In this document: in pieces, positions 6,301-7,443 of the stretch | How the letters are laid out: every line of letters begins with the position of its first letter | How positions within the stretch are numbered: the first letter of the stretch is position 1 | Source of the DNA: Lysobacteraceae bacterium | GTDB taxonomy: Bacteria; Patescibacteriota; Patescibacteriia; JAACEG01 | Assembly: GCA_011682665.1 (NCBI GenBank) | Contig: JAACEG010000025.1 | Coordinates: forward strand, 1 to 7,443 | Direction: 5' to 3' | DNA length: 7,443 nucleotides | Made by a program: the position numbers and the translations under genes | The notes under the pieces: model-generated | The model's database searches: none | Seen by the model: only the letters and a program-made list of their open reading frames with translations | What the model was told of the DNA's origin: nothing

Positions 6301-6329
6301 AAAAAACATATCTAAAAGATATGTTTTTT
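6301..6329. terminator. bidirectional intrinsic terminator
   Basis: A perfect 13-bp stem (6301-6313 with 6317-6329) closes a 3-nt loop. It has a T run at the end of the stem on the plus strand and, through the A run on the other arm, on the minus strand too. It lies between the plus-strand microORF and the converging rpsB gene, so it can end both transcripts. Confidence 0.75.
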
Positions 6330-6375
6330 GTATTTAATTTTTTGATCAAATTATTTGCAAGCTATTTTTTCTCAA

Positions 6376-7080
6376 TTACACCGGGTTTTTCTCAAAAATT
6401 TCTCTCCCCTCTTTTACAGCCGAAACTACAAAATCTAAAATCATTTGAACTCCTTTTATAGAATCGTCATTTCCTGGGATTACATAATCAATTCCCTCTG
6501 GATTAATATTTGTATCACATAAGGCGACAATAGGAATTTTTTTTGTTTTTGCTTCCGCGATTGCTATTTTTTCATTTTTACTATCAATTATAAAAATGGC
6601 ATCAGGAATTTTTTTTAACATTTCTATTCCACCAAATTTTTTTTCTAATTTTTCAAGTTCTTTTTCTAAATTTAACTGTTCTTTCTTTTTGTATTTTTTC
6701 CATTCTTGTTTTTCTTTTTGATTTTTTAAAAGAATATATTTTTTAATACTTTTATAAATAACTGCAAAATTAGTAATAGTCCCTCCTAACCATCTATCCG
6801 CTACATAGGGCATTTTAGCATCCAAGGCGCTTTGTTTAAGTATACTTTTAATTTGCGGTTTGCTTCCTAAAAAAAGGATTACACCGCCCTTAGATGATAA
6901 ATTTCTTAAAAATTTTAAAGCTTTTTCAAGACAATCAGCTGTTTTTTCTAAATTAATAATATGGATTCCATTGCGAGATGTAAAAATATAAGGTTCCATT
7001 TTAGGATGCCATTTTGAAGTGCTATGGCCGAAATGCAATCCCGCTTTTAACATTTCCGAAAGTTCTATTTTTTTAGACAT
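6376..7080 (-). CDS. rpsB: 30S ribosomal protein uS2
   Basis: uS2 sits at the head-body junction on the solvent side of the 30S subunit and is needed to recruit bS1 where that protein exists. The 234-residue length is normal. The N-terminal LKAGLHFGHSTSKWHPKM and YIFTSRNGIHIINLEKT blocks match the family. So do VADRWLGGTITNF and the C-terminal DAIFIID...PIVALCDTNINPEGIDYVIPGNDDS. A charged, probably coiled-coil region (roughly residues 120-155) lies between them. This is the only gene here with a Shine-Dalgarno-like AAGGA, about 10 nt before its ATG. A weak TATAAA (7104-7099) could be its -10 box. The usual partner tsf does not follow; a terminator lies 47 bp beyond the stop. Confidence 0.97.
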   Translation of the reverse strand: MSKKIELSEMLKAGLHFGHSTSKWHPKMEPYIFTSRNGIHIINLEKTADCLEKALKFLRNLSSKGGVILFLGSKPQIKSILKQSALDAKMPYVADRWLGGTITNFAVIYKSIKKYILLKNQKEKQEWKKYKKKEQLNLEKELEKLEKKFGGIEMLKKIPDAIFIIDSKNEKIAIAEAKTKKIPIVALCDTNINPEGIDYVIPGNDDSIKGVQMILDFVVSAVKEGREIFEKNPV

Positions 7081-7106
7081 AAATTTTTTCCTTTTATTTT
7101 TATACT

Positions 7107-7122
7107 TTAATCACTTGATTAA
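7107..7122. promoter_or_regulatory. small inverted repeat upstream of rpsB
   Basis: TTAATCA (7107-7113) and TGATTAA (7116-7122) are perfect inverted arms with a 2-bp centre, 27-42 bp before the rpsB start. They overlap the spacer of the weak candidate promoter. An operator role is possible but unsupported beyond the symmetry. Confidence 0.25.
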
Positions 7123-7139
7123 TTAAAATATAAAACTTC

Positions 7140-7190
7140 TGCCCTATCTGCCGTTTTTTAAAAAACGGAGGAAATTGATTTTTAAGGGCA
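7140..7190. repeat. nested palindrome between rpsB and tRNA-Tyr
   Basis: A perfect 18-bp palindrome (7151-7168, CCGTTTTTT/AAAAAACGG) sits inside shorter outer arms TGCCCT (7140-7145) and AGGGCA (7185-7190). TCTGCC is also repeated directly at 7138-7143 and 7147-7152. It may be a remnant of a miniature element or part of a processing or termination structure for tRNA-Tyr, which is transcribed towards it. Confidence 0.45.
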
Positions 7191-7230
7191 TGATTTAATT
7201 AATTTTTAATTTCTAATTTTCAGTGAATGA

Positions 7231-7303
7231 TCAATTTTCAATTTTCAAACTTGTTTTAAAATTCATTGGAAATTGAGTCATTGAAAATTGAAAATTGAAA
7301 ATT
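7231..7303. repeat. inverted TTGAAAATTG-type repeat tract
   Basis: An 18-bp arm built from TCAATTTTCAATTTTCAA (7231-7248) is exactly complemented at 7281-7298, where the TTGAAAA unit continues to 7303. The same TCAATTTTCAATTTT pattern occurs at 1-16. The tract ends seven bases from the 3' end of tRNA-Tyr, so in the tRNA transcript it would form a long AU hairpin. Confidence 0.7.
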
Positions 7304-7309
7304 AACTTT

Positions 7310-7394
7310 TGGTGGGCCGGGAGGGATTCGAACCCCCGAAGGCGAAGCCAGCTGATTTACAGTCAGCCCCAGTTGACCGCTTTGGTACCGACCC
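7310..7394 (-). tRNA. tRNA-Tyr (anticodon GUA), class II
   Basis: The 85-nt gene includes an encoded CCA end. The acceptor GGGTCGG pairs with CCGGCCC with one U-G pair, and the discriminator is A. The D stem is CCA/TGG, and the anticodon stem GCTGA/TCAGC holds CTGTAAA with anticodon GTA. The long variable arm of 13 nt folds as GGC-TTC-GCC. The T loop is the standard TTCGAAT on a GGGGG/CCCTC stem. It is the only one of the three tRNAs here with both U55 and a genomic CCA. Confidence 0.96.
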
Positions 7395-7406
7395 CCTTAA
7401 GTTATA

Positions 7407-7435
7407 AGTTTATATTGATTTATTTAAACAGTCAA
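7407..7435 (-). promoter_or_regulatory. candidate promoter of tRNA-Tyr
   Basis: On the minus strand TTGACT (7435-7430) is separated by exactly 17 bp from TAAACT (7412-7407). Transcription would begin near 7400, six bases before the tRNA 5' end. Both hexamers match the sigma70 pattern reasonably and the position suits a tRNA gene. Confidence 0.5.
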
Positions 7436-7443
7436 TAGATGCA

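Noticed and set aside
198..7080. UGA recoding as in Gracilibacteria or Absconditabacteria
   Set aside because: All proteins are full length without any in-frame TGA, and Trp is read from TGG and Gly from GGN. The absence of TGA stops among seven genes is too small a sample.
7081..7309. Riboswitch or ribosomal-protein autoregulatory leader upstream of rpsB
   Set aside because: The gap holds low-complexity repeats and simple palindromes only. No known leader fold or conserved motif could be recognised.

Overview
The window is AT-rich, gene-dense bacterial chromosome. It holds seven protein genes (one a 29-residue microprotein) and three tRNAs. The proteins are very rich in Lys, Ile and Asn. 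A Shine-Dalgarno motif is visible before only one gene, and the gaps carry short palindromic and TTGAAAATTG-type repeats. These traits, a compact EngA/Pth/DprA/SecG set, and a membrane-anchored family-5 solute-binding protein with no transporter genes nearby suggest a member of the Candidate Phyla Radiation (Patescibacteria). That placement is an inference; the window has no 16S rRNA. Stops are TAA or TAG and no gene has an in-frame TGA, so nothing points to a UGA-recoding lineage.

Layout: 1-197 holds a cluster of GC-rich hairpin repeats. It is followed by der (198-1568, ribosome-assembly GTPase), an inverted copy of the same repeat, and pth (1670-2194, peptidyl-tRNA hydrolase) with a terminator. 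A 136-bp element with perfect 27-bp inverted ends (2279-2414) lies before dprA (2454-3554). Then come secG (3620-3835) and a large anchored solute-binding protein (3878-5773), followed by tRNA-Val(UAC) and tRNA-Asp(GUC). A strongly basic microORF (6195-6284) comes next. A bidirectional terminator at 6301-6329 separates these plus-strand genes from rpsB (7080-6376) and tRNA-Tyr(GUA) (7394-7310), which lie on the minus strand.

Most genes serve translation: Der in 50S assembly, Pth in recycling peptidyl-tRNA, three tRNAs and ribosomal protein uS2. SecG and the anchored binding protein act at the membrane, in export and presumably peptide capture. DprA is the single-strand DNA/RecA loader used in natural transformation. 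No phage, CRISPR or defence system is visible. The least ordinary items are the inverted-repeat element before dprA, the repeat family bracketing der, the basic microORF, the absence of tsf after rpsB, and C in place of U at position 55 of two tRNAs.
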